A stretch of 64,000 nucleotides of DNA from Rikenellaceae bacterium (GTDB lineage: Bacteria; Bacteroidota; Bacteroidia; Bacteroidales; Rikenellaceae): contig CABIXK010000002.1 of the NCBI GenBank assembly GCA_902362705.1, positions 1 through 64,000 of the forward strand, read 5' to 3'. Positions 33,796 to 42,479 of the stretch are shown piece after piece. The notes beneath the pieces were generated by a model that was not told where the DNA came from, made no database searches, and worked only from the letters and a program-made list of their open reading frames with translations. How positions within the stretch are numbered: position 1 is the first letter of the stretch; every line of letters starts with the position of its first letter. The translations under genes were made by a program, and so were the position numbers.

Positions 33796-33814
33796 CGGTT
33801 CAAACCGACGACAC

Positions 33815-34909
33815 ATGAAACGGATACTCTCAACCATCATCCTGTGCGGCGCCGCGCTGGCCGTCGCCGCACAGCCGCACGAGCCGGCAGCACCGCTCGC
33901 CGCCCGCGTCGACAGCCTCTCGGCCGAGGTCGCGGCGCTGCGCACCGAGAGCGGCACGTGGCAGAAGATCGTCGCCCGCCTGCCCCGCATCTCGGGTTAC
34001 GTGCAGACGGGATTCGACTACGCCACCGACGCCTCGGAGTTCCGTCTCAGGCGCGTGCGCCTCAACCTGCAGGGCGACATCCTGCGCGACCGCATCCTCT
34101 ACCGCGCCCAGTTCGAGCTGGCGGCTCCGCGCATCGTCGACGCCTACATCGAGTACCGCCCCTTCGCACAGCTCAACTTCAAGCTGGGGCAGTACAAGAT
34201 CCCCTTCTCGATCGAGAACACCGACTATGCGCCGCTCAAGTTCGAGCTGATCGAGTACCCGATGGCGCTGCAACGCATGATGGGACTCTCGGAGCGGATC
34301 GGCGACAAGAGCCTGAGCGCCACAGGGCGCGAGATGGGCCTGACGCTCTACGGCGGCTTTCTCCAACGCGACGGCCGCCGCCTGGTGAGCTACGACGTGA
34401 GCATCTTCAACGGCGCGGGCATCAACACACGCGACAACAACCGCTCGAAAGACGTCGCCGTGCGCCTCACGCTGCGCCCCCTGGCCGGCATGCAGCTCTC
34501 GGGCTCCTACTACCGGGGCGAGTTCGGTCCGGAGTATCTGCTGCGCGAGCGCTACGGCGCCGGAGTGTGCTACGACCGCGGGGCGGTGGTCCTGCGCGGC
34601 GAGTGGGTGGGCGGACGCACCGGCACCCCCTCGGTCGACGGAGGCCCCACGGGGCGCTTCCGCAGCTCGGGATGGTATGCGCTGGGCGGCTGGCGCCCCC
34701 ACGCCCACTGGACCCTCGTGGCGCGCTACGACACGCTGCTGGCCGACACCTCCGCGCACGCCTCGCGCCAGACCAACTACACCGCGGGCCTCACGTGGCA
34801 GCCGCTCAAGTGGCTGCGCGGCCAGCTCAACTACACCTACGAAGACTACAAGATCTCGGCGGCCGAGAACCGCCACGTCGGCTCGCTGCTGCTCTCGGCC
34901 ATATTCTAA
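33815..34909 (+). CDS. OprO/OprP-like porin
   Basis: This 364-residue protein has a signal peptide (about 1-19), a short coiled-coil (RVDSLSAEVAALRTE) and a beta-barrel typical of the phosphate-selective porin O/P family (PRISGYVQTGFDYATDASEFRLRRVRL, cited in part; KLGQYKIPFSIEN). Alternating aromatic strands continue to the C-terminal SLLLSAIF. The substrate is unknown; the neighbouring YeiH-type exporter suggests an inorganic or organosulfur anion. It is 12 nt upstream of that gene. Confidence 0.87.
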   Translation: MKRILSTIILCGAALAVAAQPHEPAAPLAARVDSLSAEVAALRTESGTWQKIVARLPRISGYVQTGFDYATDASEFRLRRVRLNLQGDILRDRILYRAQFELAAPRIVDAYIEYRPFAQLNFKLGQYKIPFSIENTDYAPLKFELIEYPMALQRMMGLSERIGDKSLSATGREMGLTLYGGFLQRDGRRLVSYDVSIFNGAGINTRDNNRSKDVAVRLTLRPLAGMQLSGSYYRGEFGPEYLLRERYGAGVCYDRGAVVLRGEWVGGRTGTPSVDGGPTGRFRSSGWYALGGWRPHAHWTLVARYDTLLADTSAHASRQTNYTAGLTWQPLKWLRGQLNYTYEDYKISAAENRHVGSLLLSAIF

Positions 34910-34921
34910 CACCCCAAAACC

Positions 34922-36205
34922 ATGAAACAACTCTTCGAAAAACTCCGCGTCGAAGACTGGACGGCCGTGTGGATGGCCCTGCCGCTGCTCGCGCTGGCGA
35001 TCCTCTGCCCCGAGCGCATCCCCAACGTACCCTCGACCCTCGTGGGCGAGGTGGCCTGGTACAACATCGCCCTGCTCTTCGGCATCGTGCTGGCGGTGCT
35101 CTACGCCGGCTGCGCCGTCATGCGCCGCCCGCTGCGGGGCATGCTCCCCTCGCTGGTGGCTGTCTTCGCACTCTCGCTGCTCGCGCAGGTGGTGGCCAAG
35201 ATCCCCGTGGTGAAGGCCTACGGCTTCGAGTCGGTCTTCTTCTCGGTGATCTTCGGTCTGGCCGTGCGCAACCTCTGGCACGTGCCCCAGTGGATGAAGC
35301 CCGCCATCCAGGGCGAGTTCTTCATCAAGATCGGCGTGGTCTGCCTCGGCGCCACGATCCTCTTCAGCGACGTCATGAAGTCGGGCATCTTCGGTCTGGT
35401 GCAGGCCTGCCTGGTGGTGGCCGTGGTCTGGATGTTCGCCTTCCGCACGGCGCGCCGCATGGGCGTCGACGAGCGCTCGGCCATGATCCTCTCGAGCGGC
35501 GTCTCGATCTGCGGCGTCTCGGCCTGCATCACCGCGGCCCGCGTGGCCGGGGGCGACGACCGCAAGCTGTCGTACATCGTCTCGCTGGTGCTCATCGTCG
35601 TGGTGCCGATGATCTACCTCATGCCGTGGCTCGCAGGGCTCGTCCTGCCCCGCATGTTCGAGCCCGCGGTGGCGCAGGAGGTGGCCGGCGCCTGGATCGG
35701 CGGCACGATCGACACCACGTCGGGCGTGGTCGCATCGAGCGAGATGGTGGGCCGCGAAGCGCTGTCGCACGCCGTCATCATCAAGGGGGCGCAGAACGTG
35801 CTGATCGGCGTGGTGGCCTTCTTCATCGCACTCTACCTCTCGGCGCGCAGCGAGGGCGGCCGCACGCAGCGCCCGTCGCTGGGCGTGGTGTGGGAGAAGT
35901 TCCCCAAGTTCATCATCGGATTCGTGGGGGCCTCGCTCCTGTTCAGCCTCATGCAGTCGGGCGGCCTGCTCACGGCCGACGCCAAGGGCAAGCTCATGGA
36001 GCCCGCCGTAGCCAAGATGTTCTCCACGCTCTTCTTCTCGCTGGCTTTCGTCTGCATCGGCCTCGACACGCGGCTCAAGGACATCGTATCGAAGGAGAAC
36101 CGCAACCTGCTGCGGGCCTTCCTCGCGGCGCAGACCTTCAACATCGTCGTGACGTTCGCGATCGCCTGCTGCCTGTTCGGGCTGCTCAAGCCGATGTGGG
36201 CCTAA
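34922..36205 (+). CDS. YeiH-family (UPF0324) putative sulfate exporter
   Basis: This 427-residue inner-membrane protein has about ten or eleven hydrophobic helices. It shows the family motifs GLAVRNLWHVPQWMKPAI and SGVSICGVSACITAAR in its first half, and GTIDTTSGVVASS with the following KGAQNVLIG helix in its second. Family members are proposed anion (sulfite/sulfate) exporters by context; direct evidence is limited. It forms a two-gene unit with the porin. Confidence 0.88.
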   Translation: MKQLFEKLRVEDWTAVWMALPLLALAILCPERIPNVPSTLVGEVAWYNIALLFGIVLAVLYAGCAVMRRPLRGMLPSLVAVFALSLLAQVVAKIPVVKAYGFESVFFSVIFGLAVRNLWHVPQWMKPAIQGEFFIKIGVVCLGATILFSDVMKSGIFGLVQACLVVAVVWMFAFRTARRMGVDERSAMILSSGVSICGVSACITAARVAGGDDRKLSYIVSLVLIVVVPMIYLMPWLAGLVLPRMFEPAVAQEVAGAWIGGTIDTTSGVVASSEMVGREALSHAVIIKGAQNVLIGVVAFFIALYLSARSEGGRTQRPSLGVVWEKFPKFIIGFVGASLLFSLMQSGGLLTADAKGKLMEPAVAKMFSTLFFSLAFVCIGLDTRLKDIVSKENRNLLRAFLAAQTFNIVVTFAIACCLFGLLKPMWA

Positions 36206-36223
36206 AAGAGCTATGCAGGACTG

Positions 36224-36268
36224 AAAAAGGGCGTGTGTCGAAATGAAAATTCGGCACACGCCCTTTAA
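36224..36268 (+). terminator. Terminator after the YeiH-family gene
   Basis: A 12-bp stem AAAGGGCGTGTG (36226-36237) pairs with CACACGCCCTTT (36255-36266). An inner CGAA/TTCG pairing extends it. It is preceded by A-runs and followed by TTT, and could work in both directions for the convergent hslR. Confidence 0.8.
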
Positions 36269-36387
36269 GGTGCGTCAGAATGAGCAAGATGCAAGGCGTC
36301 GAGGGTGAGGGCAAGGGAGTTTACGCTACGTAAATGACCGAGCCCGAAGCCCGACGACAACGCAGCAGGTTGCCATTATGACACACC
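36269..36387. repeat. 119-bp imperfect palindromic element
   Basis: The ends GGTGCGTCAGAATG and its near-complement CATTATGACACACC are inverted. The centre TTTACG-CTA-CGTAAA is a perfect short hairpin. Between them run GAGCAAGATGCAAGGCGTCG and CGACAACGCAGCAGGTTGCC. It lies between convergent genes, touching the hslR stop. Its form suggests a dispersed non-coding element. Confidence 0.6.
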
Positions 36388-36393
36388 GTAGGG

Positions 36394-36786
36394 TTACTCC
36401 TCGTCGTCGTAGTAGAGTTCGTCCATCAGACCGTCCAGCTCGCGGCGCTCCTTCTTGGTCGGGCGCCCCGTGCCGCGCTCGCGGAAGACGAAGACGGTCT
36501 CGCGCGGGACGTTGAGTTTGTCGCGCTCCTCCTGCGGGGTGATGTCGAGGCAGTAGGCCGCGACGTTCTTGGCCGGCTGGCGGCTCGACACAAGGTCGAG
36601 AATCTTATAAGTGAAGACCACCTGCTGGCGGCGCACGGCCACCACGTCGCCCACCTTCGCGTCGCGCGAGGGCTTGGCGTAGGCGCCGTTGACCGTCACC
36701 TTGTTGTTGCGGATCGCGTCCGCGGCGTCGCTCCGGGTCTTGAAGATGCGCACGGCCCAGAGGTATTTGTCCAGTCTGACTTCCAT
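36394..36786 (-). CDS. hslR: S4-domain RNA-binding protein, Hsp15-like
   Basis: This 130-residue protein has an S4 domain at its N-terminus (VRLDKYLWAVRIFKTRSDAADAIRNNKVTVNG, cited in part) and an acidic tail. The family includes Hsp15, which rescues stalled 50S subunits carrying nascent chains. Here it follows ftsW by 13 nt and is the last gene of the dcw-type operon, where murG would be expected. The convergent neighbour is the YeiH-family gene. Confidence 0.87.
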   Translation of the reverse strand: MEVRLDKYLWAVRIFKTRSDAADAIRNNKVTVNGAYAKPSRDAKVGDVVAVRRQQVVFTYKILDLVSSRQPAKNVAAYCLDITPQEERDKLNVPRETVFVFRERGTGRPTKKERRELDGLMDELYYDDEE

Positions 36787-36799
36787 AGTCGGGTCTCTT

Positions 36800-38236
36800 T
36801 TAACGTTCGTAAAGCGTCTCGCTGCGGGGCGTGTCGTGCGACTGCTCGTCGTTCTGACGGCTCACGCTGAGGATCATGCCCAGGGCGATGGTGGTGAAGA
36901 GGGTCGACGATCCGCCGCGCGAGATGAGCGGCAGCGTCTGCCCCGTCTCGGGGATGAGGTTGACCGTCACCATGATGTGGAGCAGCGCCTGGCACGTGAT
37001 CAGCAGCGCGAGCCCCAGCACCAGCAGCCCCGGGAAGGCGGTGCCGCAGCGGCGGAAGATCTCGATGGCCCGGAAGAAAATCCACAGATAGAGCATCAGC
37101 AGCCCCACGGCCAGCAGCAGGCCGTACTCCTCGACGAAGAAGGCGTAGGCGTAGTCGCTCTCGGGGTGGATCATCTCCACGCGGATGTCGCTCTGGCCGG
37201 GGCCCTTGCCCAGCACGCCGCCGTTGTAGATGGCGATCATCGAGCGCTCGGTGTCGGTCAGGTGCTCGATGGGCTTGTCGGTCTGGCTGCGGGTCCAGAG
37301 GTGGATCCAGGTAGCGACGCGCCCCTCGGCCGTCTCGCTGCGCCCGAGGTTGAGGGTCATGATGACGAAGATGCCCGCGACGGCCAGCCCCAGGAGCTTC
37401 ATGAGCTCGCCCAGCCGCACGCGCCCGATGAGCATCATCACCCACGAGGCCATGAAGACCAGCACGGCCGACGAGGTGTGGGCCGGAAAGATCACGCCGC
37501 ACGAGATGACCACCGGCATGAGGACGGGCCACGTGCCCTCGCGCCAGATGCGCCGCTGCTCGCGCGAGGTGCGCCAGGTCCAGAAGCGCAGCGAGGGGAC
37601 GATGCGGATCTTGTCGATCTTCGACTGCCGGCCCGCCAGCTGCTGGGCCAGCAGCAGCACGGTGGCGATCTTCAACGCCTCCGAAGGCTGGAACTGGAAG
37701 GGACCCAGCGGGATCCAGCGCGCGGCGTCGTTGGTCTTGGCGCCGATGAAGTAGACGGCGATGGTGAGCAGCACCGACAGCGCGTAGGCCGGGCGGGCGA
37801 AGTAGCCGTAGATGCGGCAGTTGATCTTCTGCACGGCGACCAGCGCGATGAGGCTGGCGATGAGGATGGCGATCTGCTGGCGCAGGAAGTGGGCCGTGGT
37901 GCGGGCCGTGTGGGCGTCGTAGGCCATCTTGGCAGTCGACGAGTAGACCACCAGCACCGAGACCACGGCCAGCACGGCCACGATGATCCACAGCACGCGG
38001 TCGCCCGTGAAGAAGCGCCGCGCGCCGGGGGCGTCGGCGGAGGAGGCTCCCGATGCGGCGGCAGAGGAGGCGGTGCCGGCTCCCGCAGCGCCCGCGGCTC
38101 CGGCCGGGCCCTCGGCGCGCTCTGCGGCGGGACGGCGCGCACGCACGCGGCGCGGGGCGTCGGCCCCGTCGCCGTCGTGCCACGGAGCCCCGGCGTCGGG
38201 GCGCTCCCCGGAGGGTCGGATCACTCTGTCAGGCAT
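36800..38236 (-). CDS. ftsW: SEDS-family peptidoglycan glycosyltransferase FtsW
   Basis: This 478-residue protein has about ten membrane helices. Conserved SEDS features include AARWIPLGPFQFQPSE, the HPESDYAYAFFVEEYG loop and IPETGQTLPLISRGGSS. It polymerises lipid II at the septum with the FtsI-type enzyme upstream. The first ~75 residues are an Ala/Gly/Arg-rich extension with no homology. No better start exists before the first helix, so the extension seems real. The ATG overlaps the murD stop by 8 nt. Confidence 0.92.
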   Translation of the reverse strand: MPDRVIRPSGERPDAGAPWHDGDGADAPRRVRARRPAAERAEGPAGAAGAAGAGTASSAAASGASSADAPGARRFFTGDRVLWIIVAVLAVVSVLVVYSSTAKMAYDAHTARTTAHFLRQQIAILIASLIALVAVQKINCRIYGYFARPAYALSVLLTIAVYFIGAKTNDAARWIPLGPFQFQPSEALKIATVLLLAQQLAGRQSKIDKIRIVPSLRFWTWRTSREQRRIWREGTWPVLMPVVISCGVIFPAHTSSAVLVFMASWVMMLIGRVRLGELMKLLGLAVAGIFVIMTLNLGRSETAEGRVATWIHLWTRSQTDKPIEHLTDTERSMIAIYNGGVLGKGPGQSDIRVEMIHPESDYAYAFFVEEYGLLLAVGLLMLYLWIFFRAIEIFRRCGTAFPGLLVLGLALLITCQALLHIMVTVNLIPETGQTLPLISRGGSSTLFTTIALGMILSVSRQNDEQSHDTPRSETLYER

Positions 38237-39584
38237 GCTCGGCGACCCAATCCTTGAAGCACCGGCCCCGGTGCTCGTAGTTCCTGAACAGATCGAACGA
38301 GGCGCAGGCGGGCGAGAGCAGCACGGCGTCGCCCGCGCGGGCGGCGCGCCGGGCCGCGGCCATCGCCTCGTCGAACGATCCGCACGAGATCACCTCGGGG
38401 ACCACGCCCGTAAATTCGCCGACGAGCTTGGCGTTGTCGAGCCCCATGCAGACGAGCGTATGCACCTTCTCGCGGGCGAAAGCCTTCAGCGGCTCGTAGT
38501 CGTTGCCCTTGTCGGTACCGCCGGCAATCCACACCACGGGGCGCTTCATGCTCTCCAGGGCGTACCACACCGAGTCGACGTTGGTGGCCTTCGAGTCGTT
38601 GATCCAGAGCACGCCGCCGCGCTCGGCCACCGGCTCGAGCCGGTGCTCCACGGGGTCGAAGCCGCAGATCGAGCGGCGCACCTGCGCGGGGTCGACCCCC
38701 GCGGCCAGCGCGGCCAGCGCCGCGGCCATGGCGTTGTAGGCGTTGTGCAGGCCTCCGATGCGCATCTCGGCCGTGTCGATCTCGACCGAGGCGCCGCCCG
38801 CCGCCGCGGTGAAGCGCCCGTCGCGCAGCAGGGCGCCCTCCGCCCCGCCGCCGCGCTGCGCCGTGTTGCGCGCCGCGAAGGGGAGCTGCCGCATGCGGAG
38901 GTCGCAGCCGGGCAGCTGCCGCAGGATCACCTCGTCGTCGCCCGAGTAGACGAACCAGTCGCCGGGGGTCATGTTGCGCACGATGCGCATCTTCGAGTCC
39001 ACGTAGTTCTGGAAGCAGTGGTCGTAGCGGTCGAGGTGGTCGGGCGTGATGTTCGTCAGCACGCCGACATGAGCGCGGAAGTCGTACATGCCGTCGAGCT
39101 GGAACGAGCTCAGCTCCAGCACATACCAGTCGTAGCTACCCGTGGCCACGGAGTAGGCGAAGCTCTCGCCGATGTTGCCGCCCAGCGCCACGTTCAGCCC
39201 CGCGTCGCGCAGGATCTTGTAGATGAGCGACGTGGTGGTCGTCTTGCCGTTCGACCCGGTGATGCAGATGCACTTCGCGCCGTCGAGGTAGCGGCCCGCG
39301 AACTCCATCTCGGAGATGACGGGGATGCCGCGCTCGCGCAGGCGCCGCACGACGGGCGCCGAGTCGGGAATGCCGGGGGACTTGATCGCCTCCGAGGCCT
39401 CGAGGATCAGCTCCTCGGAGTGGCCCCCCTCCTCGTAGGGGACCTCCCACTCGTCGAGCCGGGCCTTGTAGCGGTCGGCGATGCGGCCGGCGTCCGACAG
39501 CAGGACGTCGAAGCCTTTTTTCTTGGCGAGGATCGCGGAGCCGTAGCCGCTGATGCCGCCGCCCAATACGACGATTTTCTTCAT
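38229..39584 (-). CDS. murD: UDP-N-acetylmuramoylalanine--D-glutamate ligase
   Basis: This 451-residue Mur ligase adds D-glutamate to UDP-MurNAc-L-Ala. It has the N-terminal Rossmann motif VLGGGISGYGSA, the ATP loop GSNGKTTTT (110-118) and a C-terminal domain ending SFDLFRNYEHRGRCF. The start at 39584 fits the family (MKKIVVLGGG). An ATG at 39608 would add eight residues and reach almost to the hairpin repeat inserted upstream. It belongs to the dcw operon. Confidence 0.93.
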   Translation of the reverse strand: MKKIVVLGGGISGYGSAILAKKKGFDVLLSDAGRIADRYKARLDEWEVPYEEGGHSEELILEASEAIKSPGIPDSAPVVRRLRERGIPVISEMEFAGRYLDGAKCICITGSNGKTTTTSLIYKILRDAGLNVALGGNIGESFAYSVATGSYDWYVLELSSFQLDGMYDFRAHVGVLTNITPDHLDRYDHCFQNYVDSKMRIVRNMTPGDWFVYSGDDEVILRQLPGCDLRMRQLPFAARNTAQRGGGAEGALLRDGRFTAAAGGASVEIDTAEMRIGGLHNAYNAMAAALAALAAGVDPAQVRRSICGFDPVEHRLEPVAERGGVLWINDSKATNVDSVWYALESMKRPVVWIAGGTDKGNDYEPLKAFAREKVHTLVCMGLDNAKLVGEFTGVVPEVISCGSFDEAMAAARRAARAGDAVLLSPACASFDLFRNYEHRGRCFKDWVAEHA

Positions 39585-39618
39585 CGTGAACAGATTTTGT
39601 TTTTCCATCTAAAACCGC

Positions 39619-39707
39619 GGCCCTCGGGCCGCGCAGCCCGCAGCCACCCCCGGCGGAGGGCTGCCCTGCTCGCCCGAAGGCTCGGGGCATCCTCCGCTGG
39701 CTGCGGG
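39619..39707. repeat. REP-like hairpin repeat, copy B, inside the dcw operon
   Basis: This 89-bp element is nearly identical to 14835-14925. Its right arm CCTCCGCTGGCTGCGGG pairs with CCCGCAGCCA and GGCGGAGG on the left, giving a ~17-bp stem with a bulge around GCCCGAAGGC. It fills the gap between mraY and murD, where Bacteroidetes normally have little spacing, and ends 8 nt from the mraY stop. Confidence 0.85.
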
Positions 39708-39714
39708 ACCTATC

Positions 39715-40959
39715 CTATCGGATCTTCAGCGTCACGAGCGTCATCGCCGCCAGCAGCAGCGAGATGATCCAGAAGCGCAGGACGATCTTCGTCTCGAAGA
39801 TCTCCTTCTTCTGGAAGTGGTGGTGCAGGGGCGACATGAGCAGGATGCGCCGCCCCTCGCCGTATTTGCGCTTGGTATACTTGAAGTAGCTCACCTGGAC
39901 CATCACCGAGACGCTCTCGGCCAGGAAGACGCCGCACAACAGCGGCAGCAGCAGCTCCTTGCGGATGCAGAGGGCGAAGACGGCGATGACGCCGCCGATC
40001 GTCAGCGACCCCGTGTCGCCCATGAAGATCTGCGCCGGGAAGGAGTTGTACCACAGGAAGCCCACCAGGGCACCCATCATCGCCGCGGCGAAGACCATCA
40101 GCTCGCCCGCGTCGGGGATGTACATGATGTTGAGGTAGTCGGCGTAGACGATGTGGCCCGAGAGGTAGGCCAGCGCGCCGAGCACGGCCACGATCGGCAC
40201 CGAGACGCCCGTGGTCAGGCCGTCGAGGCCGTCCGTGAGGTTGGCGCCGTTCGAGACGGCCGTGACCACGAAGATCGCCACCAGCACGTAGAGCAGCCAC
40301 GTGGCCGGGCCGCTGCCGCCCGTCAGGCGGCCGTAGTCGAACTCGTTGTTCTTGATGAAGGGGATGGTGGTCTGCGTGGTCTTGCAGCTCTCGGTGGCCA
40401 CCACCACGTGGCGCTGCGCCATGCCCAGCACCTCGCCCGAGGCGTCGACGTACTGCGTCTCGACGGGCTGCGTGGTCTTCTCGCACACGACGATCTGGGG
40501 CGAGAGCCACATCGTCGTGCCGACGATCATGCCCAGGCCCACCTGCCCCACGACCTTGAAACGCCCCTTGAGCCCCTCCTTCTTGTGGCGGAAGACCTTG
40601 ATGTAGTCGTCCAGCCCGCCGATGAAGCCCAGCCAGAGGGTCGAGACGATCATCAGCTGGACATAGACGTTGTCCAGCCGCCCGAAGAGCAGGATCGGCA
40701 CGAGGATCGCCAGGAGGATGATGACGCCGCCCATCGTCGGCGTACCGCGCTTCTGCAGCTGGCCCTCGAGGCCCAGATCGCGGATCTCCTCGCCGATCTG
40801 GCGGCGGCGCAGGAAGTCGATGATCGAGCGGCCGAAGATGATGGCGATGAGCAGCGCCACGATGATGGCCGCCGCCGCGCGGAACGAAATGTACTGGAAC
40901 ATACCCGAGCCGGGGAGGTCCCACACGCGGTCGAGGTAACGGAAAAGGTGGTAAAGCAT
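39715..40959 (-). CDS. mraY: Phospho-N-acetylmuramoyl-pentapeptide transferase
   Basis: This 414-residue inner-membrane enzyme makes lipid I from UDP-MurNAc-pentapeptide and undecaprenyl phosphate. Diagnostic motifs are KRGTPTMGG, the aspartates in GGLDDYIK and NLTDGLDGL, and MSPLHHHFQKKE. An insert of about 60 residues (CEKTTQPVETQYVDASGEV onward) is typical of Bacteroidetes MraY. It lies 46 nt after murE across an AT-rich spacer. Confidence 0.95.
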   Translation of the reverse strand: MLYHLFRYLDRVWDLPGSGMFQYISFRAAAAIIVALLIAIIFGRSIIDFLRRRQIGEEIRDLGLEGQLQKRGTPTMGGVIILLAILVPILLFGRLDNVYVQLMIVSTLWLGFIGGLDDYIKVFRHKKEGLKGRFKVVGQVGLGMIVGTTMWLSPQIVVCEKTTQPVETQYVDASGEVLGMAQRHVVVATESCKTTQTTIPFIKNNEFDYGRLTGGSGPATWLLYVLVAIFVVTAVSNGANLTDGLDGLTTGVSVPIVAVLGALAYLSGHIVYADYLNIMYIPDAGELMVFAAAMMGALVGFLWYNSFPAQIFMGDTGSLTIGGVIAVFALCIRKELLLPLLCGVFLAESVSVMVQVSYFKYTKRKYGEGRRILLMSPLHHHFQKKEIFETKIVLRFWIISLLLAAMTLVTLKIR

Positions 40960-41005
40960 CTCTTAAACTCTCAATTCATGATTCTCAATTCACAATCGGG
41001 GCGCG

Positions 41006-42466
41006 CTATGCGCGGTGCGTGGCGTCGAAGGCGCGGCGGAGCTCCTCGCGGTCATCGAAATGGCGCTTCTCGTCGCCCACGATCTGGTAGGTCTCGTGCC
41101 CCTTGCCCGCCACAAGCAGGATGTCGCCCGGGCGGGCCAGCATCGCGGCCGTGCGGATCGCCTCGGCGCGGTCGACGATGCGCAGGCAGCGCACCGCGGG
41201 GTCGAGCGGCGCGGTCATCTCGTCGAGGATCGCCGCGGGGTCCTCGTGGCGCGGGTTGTCGGAGGTGAAGACCGCCGTGGAGGCGTATCGGACGGCGATG
41301 GCCGCCATCTCGGGCCGCTTGGTGCGGTCGCGGTCGCCGCCGCAGCCGCACACCACCACCAGCTGCTGGCCGGGGCGACGCAGCTCCTCGATCGTGCGCA
41401 GCACGTTCTCCAGCGCGTCGGGCGTGTGGGCATAGTCGACCACCGCCGTGGTGCCGTCGTCGGCGCGGAGCACCTGGAAGCGCCCGTCGACCGGGCGCAG
41501 GGCGCTCAGGGCCCGCAACGTCTCCTCGGCGCCGAAGCCCAGCAGGCGCGCCGCGCCGTAGACCGCCGCGAGATTGGAGGCGTTGAAGCGCCCCGGCAGG
41601 TGGGTCCACACCTCGCGCCCGTCCAGACGCAGCAGCATGCCGTCGAGGTGGGTCTCGACGATGCGGCAGCGGAAGTCGGCCGCACTGCGCAGCGAATAGC
41701 TTCTCACCTCGGCCGCGGTATTCTGCACCATCACGCCGCCGTTGCGGTCGTCGAGGTTGACCAGCGCGAAGGCCTCGCGCGGCAGCGTGTCGAAGAAGGC
41801 CTTCTTGGCGCGCAGATAGGCGGCGAAGGTCTTGTGGTAGTCGAGGTGGTCGTGCGTGAGGTTGGTGAAGAGCCCCCCGGCGAAGCGGAGGCCCCGCGTG
41901 CGGCGCTGGACGATGGCGTGCGACGAGCACTCCATGAAGCAGTAGGCGCACCCGGCGTCGACCATCTCGCGCATCATGGCGTTCAGGCGGATGGCGTCGG
42001 GCGTGGTGTGGGTAGCCTCGACGGTGCGCGAACCCACGCGGTAGACCACCGTGGAGACTAGCCCGGCTTCGTAGCCCAGGGCCCGGACCAGCTCGTAGAG
42101 CAGCGTGGCGACGGTGGTCTTGCCGTTGGTGCCCGTGACCCCCACCAGCCGCAGCTCGCGGCTCGGGTGGTCGTAGAAGGCGGCGGCCATGTCGGCCATC
42201 GCCGCCTCGGTGTCGGCGACGCGGAGGTAGCAGACCCCCGGATCGGGGTGTTCGGGCAGCCGCTCGCACACCACGGCCGCGGCCCCGGCGGCCACGGCCT
42301 GGGGGATGTAGTCGTGGCCGTCGCTGCGCGTGCCCGCGACGGCGAAGAAGCAGTCGCCCGCCGCCACCGCACGCGAGTCGTAGGTCAGGCGGCGGACCGC
42401 GGCGCCGGCAGCGCCCAGGCGTTGCAGCACCTCGGTCGAGCGGGAGAGGAAGTCGATGGTTTTCAT
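41006..42466 (-). CDS. murE: UDP-MurNAc-tripeptide synthetase (meso-DAP type)
   Basis: This 486-residue Mur ligase adds the third amino acid. The ATP loop is GTNGKTT (112-118). DNPR at 403-406 (TSDNPRHEDP) is the signature of meso-diaminopimelate-adding enzymes rather than lysine ligases. The carbamylated-lysine region AYLRAKKAFF is present. It lies 13 nt after the ftsI-type gene. Confidence 0.95.
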   Translation of the reverse strand: MKTIDFLSRSTEVLQRLGAAGAAVRRLTYDSRAVAAGDCFFAVAGTRSDGHDYIPQAVAAGAAAVVCERLPEHPDPGVCYLRVADTEAAMADMAAAFYDHPSRELRLVGVTGTNGKTTVATLLYELVRALGYEAGLVSTVVYRVGSRTVEATHTTPDAIRLNAMMREMVDAGCAYCFMECSSHAIVQRRTRGLRFAGGLFTNLTHDHLDYHKTFAAYLRAKKAFFDTLPREAFALVNLDDRNGGVMVQNTAAEVRSYSLRSAADFRCRIVETHLDGMLLRLDGREVWTHLPGRFNASNLAAVYGAARLLGFGAEETLRALSALRPVDGRFQVLRADDGTTAVVDYAHTPDALENVLRTIEELRRPGQQLVVVCGCGGDRDRTKRPEMAAIAVRYASTAVFTSDNPRHEDPAAILDEMTAPLDPAVRCLRIVDRAEAIRTAAMLARPGDILLVAGKGHETYQIVGDEKRHFDDREELRRAFDATHRA

Positions 42467-42479
42467 ATCTCGGTTCGTT

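Noticed and set aside
39585..39608. Longer MurD start at 39608
   Set aside because: It adds eight residues not seen in the family and begins next to the inserted repeat. Kept only as an alternative.
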